Assembly: GCA_028281105.1 (NCBI GenBank)
Contig: JANQKQ010000043.1
Location: forward strand, 1-64,000
Direction: 5' to 3'
Length of the DNA stretch: 64,000 nt
Source: Rhizobiaceae bacterium
GTDB taxonomy: Bacteria > Pseudomonadota > Alphaproteobacteria > Rhizobiales > Rhizobiaceae
The notes beneath the pieces are model-generated. The model worked only from the letters and a program-made list of their open reading frames with translations. It was not told where the DNA came from and made no database searches. Positions 8,945 to 16,959 of the stretch are shown piece after piece. Every line of letters starts with the position of its first letter. Position 1 is the first letter of the stretch. Made by a program: the position numbers and the translations under genes.

Positions 8945-10417
8945 ATGCCGATTACCTATATTCCCAACGATCCGCGCGCGGGCCAGCCGCCGAACGGTAC
9001 GATCGCGCCCCACGCCGGCCGTCCGGCCGGGCTTGCCGGTTTCGTTTTTCAGAATGTTGTCGCCGAGGACCCGTATCCGGTGGGGTCCGACGGCTTTCTC
9101 TTCTGGCAATGCCGCGAAGCAGCGTTACGCGCCGTCGATTTATGGGAAACCATAGACGGGCCCTTAACGACCTGGCAGCCCGGGCAAACTCTGCGGCTCA
9201 TCCAGAAAGGCGGCCAGCCGCAACTCAACGCCTTCTACAATCGCAATTCCCTGTCGTTCTTCGAGGTCTCCGGAGCCGGCGCGACTTATCAGTCCGGAGC
9301 GAGTACGGATGTTGTGGCACATGAAGCGGGACATGCGTTCCTCGACATGATCCGCCCCGACTTGTGGAGCGCTATGGTCGGCGAGCAGGGCGCGTTTCAC
9401 GAATCCTTTGGCGATTGCATCGCCATCCTGACCGCCCTTGAGGACCGGGCTACACGGCAGGCGCTCATCGCCGGCAATCTGCTGCGGCAGAGCAATTTCG
9501 TGGAGTCGACAGCGGAAGATCTTTCGCATGGGATCGGGGCTTTGATCGACCCAAACCATAATGCGGCCGATCCCAGAAGGGCGTTCAACACCCATCAATG
9601 GCAGTTCCCGTCGGCCTTGCCCGTGAACGGCGGTCCAGGCGAGTTGATCAACGAGGTGCATTCGCTCGGCATGATCTTCAACGGCTGCTTCTACGATACG
9701 CTGACGAATATCTTCGACGCGGGCGCCGATCAGTCGGAGGCCGGTCTTCTGGCGGCAGCGCACACGACGGGACGGCTTCTGGCGGCCGCTGCGCGCACCG
9801 CACCGCTACAGTCGCGGTTCTTCCAGTCCGTCGGAAACGCCATGCTTCTGGCCGATCAGGACATGAATGGCGGTGCGAACGCGGCAGCGATTACCAACGC
9901 CTTCGCAGCCCACAACGTCACGCTGAACGCGGCGCAGATGTTGGCGACAACCAGCGTGCTTGCAGGTCGCGCACCTGCCGCCAATGTCGGCCGGGTGACC
10001 GACATCATTACGCGCGCCTCGCGTCGCGATCTGGTCAGCAAGGTCGGTAAAGCGGTGCAGCAACGGTTCCTTGCCAAGCGATATTCGTTCGGGTCGCGAA
10101 AAGTGGCGGCGGTCGGCCATCAGCACAAGGTGCCGCTGGGTGACGTGTCGGAAAAACTCGCTGGCGTCGTCTGCCTGGTGCTGGAAGACGTGCTGATCGG
10201 GGTCGATGACGGTCGGGCCGCGGCGTTGGGCATGATGCCCTCGGTCGGCCAGTCAGTCGCGGAAGTTCAGAACTTCGTCTACAGCCTGAACGAGGCCGGG
10301 CAAATCGATGTCGACAGCGAGGGCAATACCGAGACCACGCATTCGATCCATAGGGTGGGCGAGGAACGACGTCTTGTGCGGACGCGGTTCTCCTGCACCT
10401 GCGGCCGGTATCATTGA
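8945..10417 (+). CDS. Gluzincin-type metallopeptidase (M4-like)
   Basis: 490 residues. A zinc site HEAGH lies at residues 126-130 and a downstream glutamate motif ESFGD at 153-157, the spacing and form of thermolysin-like (gluzincin) peptidases, where H126, H130 and E153 would bind zinc and E127 would be catalytic. No signal peptide is visible, so it may be cytoplasmic or exported by another route. The C-terminal part is not recognised and ends in a CTCGRYH-like tail with two cysteines. A strong GGAGGGG ribosome-binding site precedes the ATG. It sits 40 bp after the DedA gene in the same direction and its stop is only 3 bp from the convergent HAD-like gene. Confidence 0.7.
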   Translation: MPITYIPNDPRAGQPPNGTIAPHAGRPAGLAGFVFQNVVAEDPYPVGSDGFLFWQCREAALRAVDLWETIDGPLTTWQPGQTLRLIQKGGQPQLNAFYNRNSLSFFEVSGAGATYQSGASTDVVAHEAGHAFLDMIRPDLWSAMVGEQGAFHESFGDCIAILTALEDRATRQALIAGNLLRQSNFVESTAEDLSHGIGALIDPNHNAADPRRAFNTHQWQFPSALPVNGGPGELINEVHSLGMIFNGCFYDTLTNIFDAGADQSEAGLLAAAHTTGRLLAAAARTAPLQSRFFQSVGNAMLLADQDMNGGANAAAITNAFAAHNVTLNAAQMLATTSVLAGRAPAANVGRVTDIITRASRRDLVSKVGKAVQQRFLAKRYSFGSRKVAAVGHQHKVPLGDVSEKLAGVVCLVLEDVLIGVDDGRAAALGMMPSVGQSVAEVQNFVYSLNEAGQIDVDSEGNTETTHSIHRVGEERRLVRTRFSCTCGRYH

Positions 10418-10420
10418 GGC

Positions 10421-11302
10421 CTAGTCGAACCCTTTCCGTTTCAGAACGCGTCGCCCTGCATCGTCGGTCTTGACCTCATGCGTGGCCGGTCCGAGCAACG
10501 GGGGGGCGTCACCGAGTTTGCCATGGGCCTGCAGGCTGCGGACGAAGGCGGTTGCTTCGTCCTTTGCGTCGTGCGGTGTCTTGACCTCGACCTTGGGCGT
10601 GGAACGCTTCAGATCCAATTCGATCTTTGCGGGCACCTGCACGTGAAGCCCTTCCAGTTCGCCAAGACTGCTGTCGTCCAGGGTGACCAAAGCCTGTGCG
10701 GCGGCGGAAACGACATCACCGTCGAGCGCGACGCCGTGGATTTCCGCTAGCCCCTCGGATTCGGCCAGCACTTCGAGGGCGGCCGTCATGTTGTCGACGC
10801 TCGTTGGGTCGATCTTCAGGGCGATTTTCAGCAGACCGTCAGACCAGGTTTCGAACCCGTCCTGGCCATCGATGCCGAATTGCAGGCATTCCATGCCGAG
10901 TGCCTTTGCAGCCGTGATGTGTGCTGCGTTTTCGGTGATGAACAGGCACGCCGTCAGGGCGGCGCTGCTTTCCAGGCGTTCGAGTGCGAGATCAAAGACC
11001 TTTCGGTCGGGCTTCCAAACGTTGGCATGGGTGGACAGCGTTACCCGACGCTCGACCGGCTCGACCAACGCGCGCAATCCCAGGCTGTCGAGGATTTGCA
11101 GATATTCGGCGAAGATCCCCGCAACGCGATCGGGCTCGAACGGATCGGCCAGCGGGAAATCGGAAACGAGGCAAAACTCCACCGGCTCGCCGTCACTTGT
11201 GACGAATTTGGCAACCGCGGCAACGCTTTCGGCGGCAAACGGCAGAAGCGCGCCCCCTCTTTCCAGGGTGTCGCCCAGATCGAACATGACAACTTTGATC
11301 AT
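10421..11302 (-). CDS. HAD-like protein with degenerate catalytic motifs
   Basis: 293 residues. The N-terminus has the HAD fold signature: motif I is FDLGDTL with D8 as nucleophile, but the usual Asp at +2 is Gly10. Motif II serine is near residue 47 (LVSDF) and motif III lysine is K97 in WKPDRK. Motif IV, normally two acidic residues, reads FITENAAH (121-128), so only E124 is acidic. Activity may therefore be altered or lost. The C-terminal 100 residues are non-HAD and acidic. The ATG at 11302 overlaps the stop of the DUF2182 gene (ATGA). In-frame upstream sequence lies inside DUF2182 and is not used. It is the last gene of the tyrosinase unit. Confidence 0.65.
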   Translation of the reverse strand: MIKVVMFDLGDTLERGGALLPFAAESVAAVAKFVTSDGEPVEFCLVSDFPLADPFEPDRVAGIFAEYLQILDSLGLRALVEPVERRVTLSTHANVWKPDRKVFDLALERLESSAALTACLFITENAAHITAAKALGMECLQFGIDGQDGFETWSDGLLKIALKIDPTSVDNMTAALEVLAESEGLAEIHGVALDGDVVSAAAQALVTLDDSSLGELEGLHVQVPAKIELDLKRSTPKVEVKTPHDAKDEATAFVRSLQAHGKLGDAPPLLGPATHEVKTDDAGRRVLKRKGFD

Positions 11303-12078
11303 CGTGCCGTCTTTGCCCCAAATGAGCCGGCACGCCAAGCAGTCGGCCCGAACAGCGTCTCGAAGGCGGGCGGTATTTGCCATCCGGGTTGGGCTGGTGG
11401 TGTGATCCTGTCGGCGAACAGGTAGAACGCGATCACCGCCATCAGGGCCGTGTGACCCGTCACGACGGTCAGGGGAACCAGCATCCACGGCCAGCACGCA
11501 GCGATGCATCGAAGTCCGGTGAAAAACCCCTGCCGTGCGCTGTCTTGAAAGACATGTGCGCCAATCCGGAGCCTAACGTGACAGGCGTTCCGCGCCCGCT
11601 GTGCAGCTGGGGACGCGCTGTAGATCATGGCAATCAAAAGCGCGGCCGGGAAGCCCGCATCATCGCCGGTCACCGTTGTCAGCGCGATGGCCAGCGGGAA
11701 GATCATGAGGAAAGAAGCCCACCACACCGCCCAATATGCCCCGAGAAACGCAATCGTTGCCGCCCATCTACGTTCGGCGGTCACAGATCTGCGAGCATGG
11801 GAGAGCAGCGGAGCGATCAGAGGCGTCATCATGGCGACAACCATCACGCCCCAATCGAATGCAAGCTGGCCGGGTGACACCAACCAAGGCGCGGTCAGCA
11901 GGAGCCTACCGAGATCGGACACCGTCAAGGTGCCACAGAGCTCGGCGATGGCCCCGCCCTGGGGCAACAGGATCAGCGCAAGATATGCCGCTCCGCTCAG
12001 CGCGAACAGGTAAGGCAGGGTGCTTGAGGAAAGCTGGGCGGTGAATGCGGCGAACCGGCCCACATCAAGGTTCCTCAC
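11299..12078 (-). CDS. DUF2182 family integral membrane protein
   Basis: 259 residues with about six membrane segments. The motif DWGVMVVAMMTPLIAP near residues 74-89 matches the W-M-x-x-AMM-x-P signature of DUF2182, described as predicted metal-binding membrane proteins. The start is GTG at 12078, inside the end of the tyrosinase gene (14-nt overlap), and the stop overlaps the HAD-like gene. Coupling to a copper enzyme suggests a role in metal supply or membrane tethering. That is inference, and no histidine-rich copper motif is obvious. Confidence 0.7.
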   Translation of the reverse strand: MRNLDVGRFAAFTAQLSSSTLPYLFALSGAAYLALILLPQGGAIAELCGTLTVSDLGRLLLTAPWLVSPGQLAFDWGVMVVAMMTPLIAPLLSHARRSVTAERRWAATIAFLGAYWAVWWASFLMIFPLAIALTTVTGDDAGFPAALLIAMIYSASPAAQRARNACHVRLRIGAHVFQDSARQGFFTGLRCIAACWPWMLVPLTVVTGHTALMAVIAFYLFADRITPPAQPGWQIPPAFETLFGPTAWRAGSFGAKTAR

Positions 12079-13510
12079 GGATATAGATGCTGATGCGATC
12101 CACCGTCAGCTCCGCGCCCCCGCCTTCGGGCTGTGCGAGGTGCGCGTCCAGGGCGTCCACCTGCCCGTCCGACATCAGCCGCGTGGCAATTTCGGTGATG
12201 TCCACGATCTGCGAAAGACCGCTGCCGCCGTGCGGCCCCTCGACGCTCGTGGCATTGGCAAGGCCGAAGAAAACCAGGGTCTTGGTTGCTTCGGGACCGG
12301 CGTCCCCGGGATCGGCGCCGGGCGCGGTCAGGGTGACGTTCACGACACCGCTTGCGGACTGGCCCTTGACCCCCTCGACATTGAGGAAGACCCGCTGTTG
12401 CCCGCCGACCGCGCCAAGCGTCTGGGTCGGCGCCGCCGACATGGCGAGCCTCGAGCGGACCTGCGTCCCGGTGACGGTGAGACTTTGATCGTTTACGCCG
12501 ATCAGCCTAGACGGGCCTGCGGTTGGAGGGGCGGCGGAAACCATGGCGGGTCCTCCTGAAGCGGCTGGGGGAATGCCGGTCCCGTCGACGAGATCATCGT
12601 AGGTCGGCGCAAGCGCCTCGCCTGGCAAGGTCTCCGACGGTATGAAAACGTTCAGGTTACCATTGGCGTCCGGCATGGTGAACTGGCGTGGGAAGGGACC
12701 GTTGCGCCATGGGCGGCTGGTTTCCTGCGAGTGCGCGGCGGAGGTCATCCAGGCTGCCCAAAGCCGGTCGATGTTGCAATGATGCACCCAGAAGAGCGGA
12801 TCGAGCGCGGCAAAATTCGGATCGAACATCCAGCCTTGCGGCGATGGCGAGTTGTCCCCGCCTACCATGACGTGCACCAGATTGTGCGGATCCGACTCGT
12901 TTCCACCGAAGGCATTGCCCTGCTGCGCGAAGCCGCTGATCGGCCCGCCATAACCCAATGTCCCCGGATCGGAGGTATAGATCGTCTCGGTCTGCGCGTT
13001 GAGGCTGATGTCTACAGGGATCCAAGCCTGCGGTCCGAGTGTCGTTGCCGGTCCTCGGGTGGCCTGCGAAAGCGGGTTTGTCGTGCCACCGTCAAACGTC
13101 GCGTCGACAAACTCGCTCGGGATATCGCGGGCATTGGGGTCGTTTGTGTTGAGATAGTTCCAGTATGGCAGGGCCCAGTCGCCCGGCCCGCCCTGACTGG
13201 CGATCCAGTCACCCAGAATTGCCTCGAAGGCATGCAGATAGCCACGATGCCACGGCAGAAAGAACCATCCAGCATGCTGACACTGGTTGAATATCCTCCT
13301 GGCCTCCTGCGGGATCGGCGGGTTGGGTGGCAGGATATTCTGATTGAGCCACCCCTGGAAATCAACGCCGTGGATCGCCGCAAGATAGGTCCAGGCTGTT
13401 GGCTGATCGAATGCTCGTGTTCTCAGTTCGCCCACGGCGCGCGCGTACCAGACCATTGTTTCGGACCACGGTCCGCCGAGCTTGGCAATATCAGTGCGTG
13501 TTCTGGTCAT
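12065..13510 (-). CDS. Tyrosinase/polyphenol oxidase family protein
   Basis: 481 residues. Type-3 copper sites are complete: CuA histidines at about H47, H79 and H88 (with HAGWFFLPWHRGYLH), and CuB histidines at about H209, H213 and H243/H244 (DPHNLVH, DPLFWVHHCNIDRLW). The C-terminal 130 residues are beta-rich and end in RISIYIREEP, resembling the C-terminal domain of long polyphenol oxidases. The enzyme would oxidise monophenols or diphenols to quinones with O2. No signal peptide is seen. It is the first gene of a unit with DUF2182 and a HAD-like protein, all overlapping. The physiological substrate is unknown; pigment or phenolic crosslinking is plausible. Confidence 0.85.
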   Translation of the reverse strand: MTRTRTDIAKLGGPWSETMVWYARAVGELRTRAFDQPTAWTYLAAIHGVDFQGWLNQNILPPNPPIPQEARRIFNQCQHAGWFFLPWHRGYLHAFEAILGDWIASQGGPGDWALPYWNYLNTNDPNARDIPSEFVDATFDGGTTNPLSQATRGPATTLGPQAWIPVDISLNAQTETIYTSDPGTLGYGGPISGFAQQGNAFGGNESDPHNLVHVMVGGDNSPSPQGWMFDPNFAALDPLFWVHHCNIDRLWAAWMTSAAHSQETSRPWRNGPFPRQFTMPDANGNLNVFIPSETLPGEALAPTYDDLVDGTGIPPAASGGPAMVSAAPPTAGPSRLIGVNDQSLTVTGTQVRSRLAMSAAPTQTLGAVGGQQRVFLNVEGVKGQSASGVVNVTLTAPGADPGDAGPEATKTLVFFGLANATSVEGPHGGSGLSQIVDITEIATRLMSDGQVDALDAHLAQPEGGGAELTVDRISIYIREEP

Positions 13511-13872
13511 ATCAAAATCTCGCTCCCATGTAGTGATAGCTTAATCGATACATTTGAAATTGACAAATAAGCTTTATTGTAAATCTGAGCGAACAAGAGA
13601 ATATATGAAACTTGTACAAAGTAACAATTTTTCTATCCACGGAGACTTGGTGTTACTTCTCAGTTTTCGCAGTCTGAAACCCGCTACGTCCGATCCGAAT
13701 GTAATTGGATTCGATGGTGCTGATTGGACGGAAATCTTAACGGGTATGAGTCCCCAATGGCAGACATAGCCTGCAGTCCCGACTCGCACCTGCTTTGAAT
13801 GTCTTTGGGCCGATACTGCGGGCCCAACCCGCGCTCCCGCCGACGTCAGCGGGCGCGGCGCGTGCTTGGCGC
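13511..13872. other. Intergenic region upstream of tyrosinase, downstream of nor genes
   Basis: About 360 bp. The part next to the tyrosinase start is AT-rich and must carry its promoter. No gene was accepted; one short plus-strand open frame has no ribosome-binding site. A GC-rich hairpin (CCCGC at 13836-13840, GCGGG at 13849-13853, loop with GACGTC) lies 20 bp past the last nor-linked gene and may terminate it. Confidence 0.5.
13832..13857 (-). terminator. GC-rich hairpin after the nor-linked genes
   Basis: A five-base CCCGC/GCGGG stem (extended by CGC/GCG with a bulge) and an 8-nt loop CGACGTCA lie just downstream of the minus-strand unit ending at 13873. There is no U-run. A similar loop-GACGTC hairpin lies at 45454-45475. 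Confidence 0.3.
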
Positions 13873-14103
13873 CTAGTCGGGCGCCGCCTCGTCGGCTTCG
13901 TCCATCAAGCTCTTGATATGCCGGGCGAAAAGCCATGTCAGTGGGACGGCGATCGCGCTGCCTATGATGATCGCCGCCGTGGTCGACAGCACGGCGAGCC
14001 CGAGCCAGGAGCCCAGCAGGGATAGGAAGAAAACGTTGATCGCCATCGCCCCGGCGCCGAGCGGGTAAAGCAGAACGGTGATTTTCAGCACCGTTGGGTT
14101 CAT
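13873..14103 (-). CDS. Small two-helix membrane protein of the nor locus
   Basis: 76 residues with two hydrophobic segments (about 5-28 and 31-58) and an acidic tail MDEADEAAPD. It follows norD and the 57-residue gene, with its ATG overlapping the previous stop (ATGA). NorF of other denitrifiers is a membrane protein of about this size, so it may be a NorF-like accessory to nitric oxide reductase. The sequence itself gives no firm family. Confidence 0.55.
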   Translation of the reverse strand: MNPTVLKITVLLYPLGAGAMAINVFFLSLLGSWLGLAVLSTTAAIIIGSAIAVPLTWLFARHIKSLMDEADEAAPD

Positions 14104-14273
14104 CGCCTGGAGACCAGCCGGTGGACCGCATACAGGGCGGCGACGAACGCGACGCAGGCGAATGCGAACCAGAACTCGGCCGTCGCCGACTGGGGGTTGG
14201 GGACCGGGCGGTCGAAGCCCTCGGCGAATGCCTGGGAACCCGTTGCGAGCAACGCGATTGCGGTGCGCATCAT
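14100..14273 (-). CDS. 57-residue membrane protein between norD and the NorF-like gene
   Basis: This very short gene encodes a hydrophobic start resembling a signal peptide (residues 1-18), a polar linker, one membrane helix (about 34-50) and a basic end HRLVSRR. A perfect AGGAGG sits 7 nt before the ATG at 14273 (ATG at 14270 is an alternative). The start region overlaps the norD stop and the stop overlaps the next ATG, so it is coupled on both sides, which argues strongly that it is real. It is likely an accessory membrane component of the nitric oxide reductase; the specific role is unknown. Confidence 0.6.
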   Translation of the reverse strand: MMRTAIALLATGSQAFAEGFDRPVPNPQSATAEFWFAFACVAFVAALYAVHRLVSRR

Positions 14274-14275
14274 GA

Positions 14276-16153
14276 TCATACCTCCTGGGTCAGAGAGCGA
14301 TAGATTTCCGGCAAGGCGACGTGCAGCCGTTCGGGCCTTGGCAACAGGGTGAAGCCGCCGCGGCCGAAAATCCGCGCGAACCAGTCCTGGCCGTCCTCGT
14401 CGATGACGATGCCGTGCAGGGACAGGCCCGCGCGGCGCGCCTGGCGCACGGCGACGCGGCTGTCCTCGATGCCGTGCTGCCCCTCGTAATGGTCGATGTC
14501 GTTGGGCTTACCGTCGGTCAGCACGATCAGCAGCCGCCGGGCGCTCGCCTCGTCCTGCAGCCGGTCCGCGCAGTGGCGGATGGCCGCGCCAAGCCGGGTG
14601 TAATGGCCGGGCTTCAGGCTGGCGATGGCCTCATCGATGCGCCGCGACATCGGCTCGTCGAAGTCCTTGCAGCGGGCCACGAACACGCGCTTGCGCCGCA
14701 GGGAGGAAAACCCCCACACGCCGAACCGGTCGCCGCAGGCATCGAGCCCGTGGGCAAGCGCTGAGAGCGCGTCGCGTGCCACGTCGATCACGCAGGTCCC
14801 TCCCATGTCGGCCTCGGTGGACCGGGAGGTGTCGAGCAGCAGAGCCACCGACAGGTCGCGCTCGATCTGCCGGCTGGCCATGTAGACGCGGTCGCTGCCG
14901 CGGCCGGTTGCGGCCAGTTGCGCGCGCGAACGGATCAGCGCGTCGATATCGAGCTCGCTTCCGTCCTGCTGGCGCGGGCGCAGGATTCTCCTGGGCGCCA
15001 AGGTCTCGAACTGCCGGCGAACCTTTTCCGCGCGCCGCCGGTCCAGGATCGAGCGCCGGTCCTTGGCCGGCCGGGCGGGCGCCTCCAGGACGCGGCAATG
15101 GTTGCGCATCAGCGAACTGGTGCGATGGTTCCATTCGGGATAGGTGAACACGTCGGACAGGCGCTCGTGCTCGGCCTCGGCCGGCGACAGATCGAGGCTC
15201 AGGCGCAGCCGGCTGGCCGCCTTCTTGTGATGTTTGGACAGCGTGATCTTGTCCTGGTCGTCGGCGGCCTTCTGGGCGTTCTCGTCGTCGTCGTCATCGA
15301 CGCTTCGGTTGATGTTCATCGACTCGACCCAGGTGAGGATCGATTCGAAGCGATGGACGATGAAACTGTCCTTGCGGTCCGCCTGATCCAGGTCGCGGCG
15401 CTCGCCCAGCTTGCGCTTGGTCATCGCCGCCGCTGGGGGCGGGCCCTGCTCCTGGGCGGCGTCGGGAGCGTGCGGACCGCCGTGGGCGGGGCGCAGAAAG
15501 TCGAGCCAGAACACCACCGGCGCGATGCGCGTTCGGGCGCTGGCGGCGTGTTCGGCGATTGTCGGCGATCGGTCCGACAGGTGGTCGCGCACCGCGTCGT
15601 CCAGCGGCCCGCCGCCGGCGTTTCGACCATCGAGCACGGCGGCGCGCATGGCTTCGTATCGCGGGCGCAGGCCCGGGCATTCGTTCAAGATCTTCGATGA
15701 CACCGCTACGTTGTGTCGGATGTAGCCGACATCGCGGACGCCCGCTTCACGCTCGTCGTCGGGCAACTGGTTGAAGTCGACCTGCGCCAGTGCGGCGGCC
15801 GCGGTCAGCCAGAGAAAGGCGGCGCGGTTGAGTTCGCGGTCTTCGAAGCACCCGATCACCGGCGGCAGGCGGAGTCGCTCGCCGTCGAAACTGGGGCGTA
15901 TGATGGCTTCGGCGCCGTGGGTCAGTGCGCGACGGAACGATCGGCGATGGCTCGTTCGCGTCGTTGCGGCCTCGCCTAGATCGACCGCATGGGAGCCGCC
16001 GAGCGCGCGGAACAGAACCGTCGCGCTCTTGCGCACTTCGGCCAGGGTGACCGCCGCGTCTACGTGGAACGTCTCGGCACCGATCTGGCTGGCCCAGTCG
16101 TGCCAGATGTTCCCGACGGTCTCTTCGGGTTCGAAGAGTTTGCCGAGGTCCAT
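14276..16153 (-). CDS. norD: NorD, nitric oxide reductase activation protein
   Basis: 625 residues. The C-terminal von Willebrand factor A domain has a MIDAS motif DTSRS near residues 434-439. The N-terminal region starts with a LFEPEETVGNIWHDW segment typical of NorD. NorD works with the MoxR-type ATPase NorQ to insert the non-haem iron (FeB) into NorB. The gene follows norQ closely and is followed by two tiny membrane-protein genes. An acidic DDDDEN linker lies in the middle. Length and order match known norCBQD clusters. Confidence 0.92.
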   Translation of the reverse strand: MDLGKLFEPEETVGNIWHDWASQIGAETFHVDAAVTLAEVRKSATVLFRALGGSHAVDLGEAATTRTSHRRSFRRALTHGAEAIIRPSFDGERLRLPPVIGCFEDRELNRAAFLWLTAAAALAQVDFNQLPDDEREAGVRDVGYIRHNVAVSSKILNECPGLRPRYEAMRAAVLDGRNAGGGPLDDAVRDHLSDRSPTIAEHAASARTRIAPVVFWLDFLRPAHGGPHAPDAAQEQGPPPAAAMTKRKLGERRDLDQADRKDSFIVHRFESILTWVESMNINRSVDDDDDENAQKAADDQDKITLSKHHKKAASRLRLSLDLSPAEAEHERLSDVFTYPEWNHRTSSLMRNHCRVLEAPARPAKDRRSILDRRRAEKVRRQFETLAPRRILRPRQQDGSELDIDALIRSRAQLAATGRGSDRVYMASRQIERDLSVALLLDTSRSTEADMGGTCVIDVARDALSALAHGLDACGDRFGVWGFSSLRRKRVFVARCKDFDEPMSRRIDEAIASLKPGHYTRLGAAIRHCADRLQDEASARRLLIVLTDGKPNDIDHYEGQHGIEDSRVAVRQARRAGLSLHGIVIDEDGQDWFARIFGRGGFTLLPRPERLHVALPEIYRSLTQEV

Positions 16154-16158
16154 GGCGG

Positions 16159-16956
16159 TTATCCGTAAACCGTCGCCACCAGATCGCGCAGCGCGATCTG
16201 TGTGTCTTCATCGTCGCTCAGCGGCTCGACGATCGCCGCCTCGATGGCGCGGATGACGGGCATGCCGCCGGCCATCAGTGTGGCAGCGTAGACCAGCAGG
16301 CGGGTCGAAACCCCCTCCTCCAGGTCCATGCCGGACAGTTTGCGGATGTGGGAGGCGAGCCGGACCAGCGGCGCCACGCGCGCCGCATCCAGGCCGCTTT
16401 CGTGCTCGATTACGCGAATTTCGGTTTCGGCCTCAGGGAAACCGAACGTGATCGAAAGGAACCGCTGGCGCGTCGACGGCTTCAGGCGCTTGAGGATGTT
16501 CTGGTAGCCCGGGTTGTAGGACGCGACCAGCATGAAGCTCGAGGGCGCGGCAAGTTCCTCGCCGGTGCGGTCGATCATCAATCTGCGGCGGTTGTCGGTC
16601 AGCGGATGAAGGACCACGGTGACGTCCTTGCGCGCTTCGACGACCTCGTCGAGATAACAGATCGCGCCTTCACGCACCGCCCGGGTGAGCGGACCGTCGA
16701 CCCACTCCGTCTCGCCGCCCTTGAGCAGGTAGCGGCCGATCAGGTCGGCGGCCGACAGGTCGTCGTGACAGGCGACGGTGTAGAGCTTGCTCCCGGCGCG
16801 CGCCGCCATGTGTTCGACAAAGCGCGTCTTGCCGCACCCGGTCGGGCCTTTCAAAAGGAGCGGCAGGCCGTTGGTCTGCGCCGTCTCGAACAGTTCGCAC
16901 TCGAACCCGGTCGGCTCGTAGTGCGGTATGGACGGACGGCCGCTCATGTCGTTCAC
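16159..16956 (-). CDS. norQ: NorQ, MoxR/CbbQ-type AAA+ ATPase
   Basis: 265 residues. Walker A GPTGCGKT is at about 37-44 and a Walker B-like ICYLDEVVEA near 97-106. Motifs correspond to the CbbQ/NirQ/NorQ family, which remodels partner enzymes together with a VWA protein (NorD here). It lies 3 bp after norB and 5 bp before norD. It is needed for assembly of active NO reductase rather than catalysis. Confidence 0.92.
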   Translation of the reverse strand: MNDMSGRPSIPHYEPTGFECELFETAQTNGLPLLLKGPTGCGKTRFVEHMAARAGSKLYTVACHDDLSAADLIGRYLLKGGETEWVDGPLTRAVREGAICYLDEVVEARKDVTVVLHPLTDNRRRLMIDRTGEELAAPSSFMLVASYNPGYQNILKRLKPSTRQRFLSITFGFPEAETEIRVIEHESGLDAARVAPLVRLASHIRKLSGMDLEEGVSTRLLVYAATLMAGGMPVIRAIEAAIVEPLSDDEDTQIALRDLVATVYG

Positions 16957-16959
16957 GGC

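Noticed and set aside
13554..13769. Small plus-strand open frame upstream of the tyrosinase gene
   Set aside because: AT-rich promoter region, no ribosome-binding site, no protein-like pattern.
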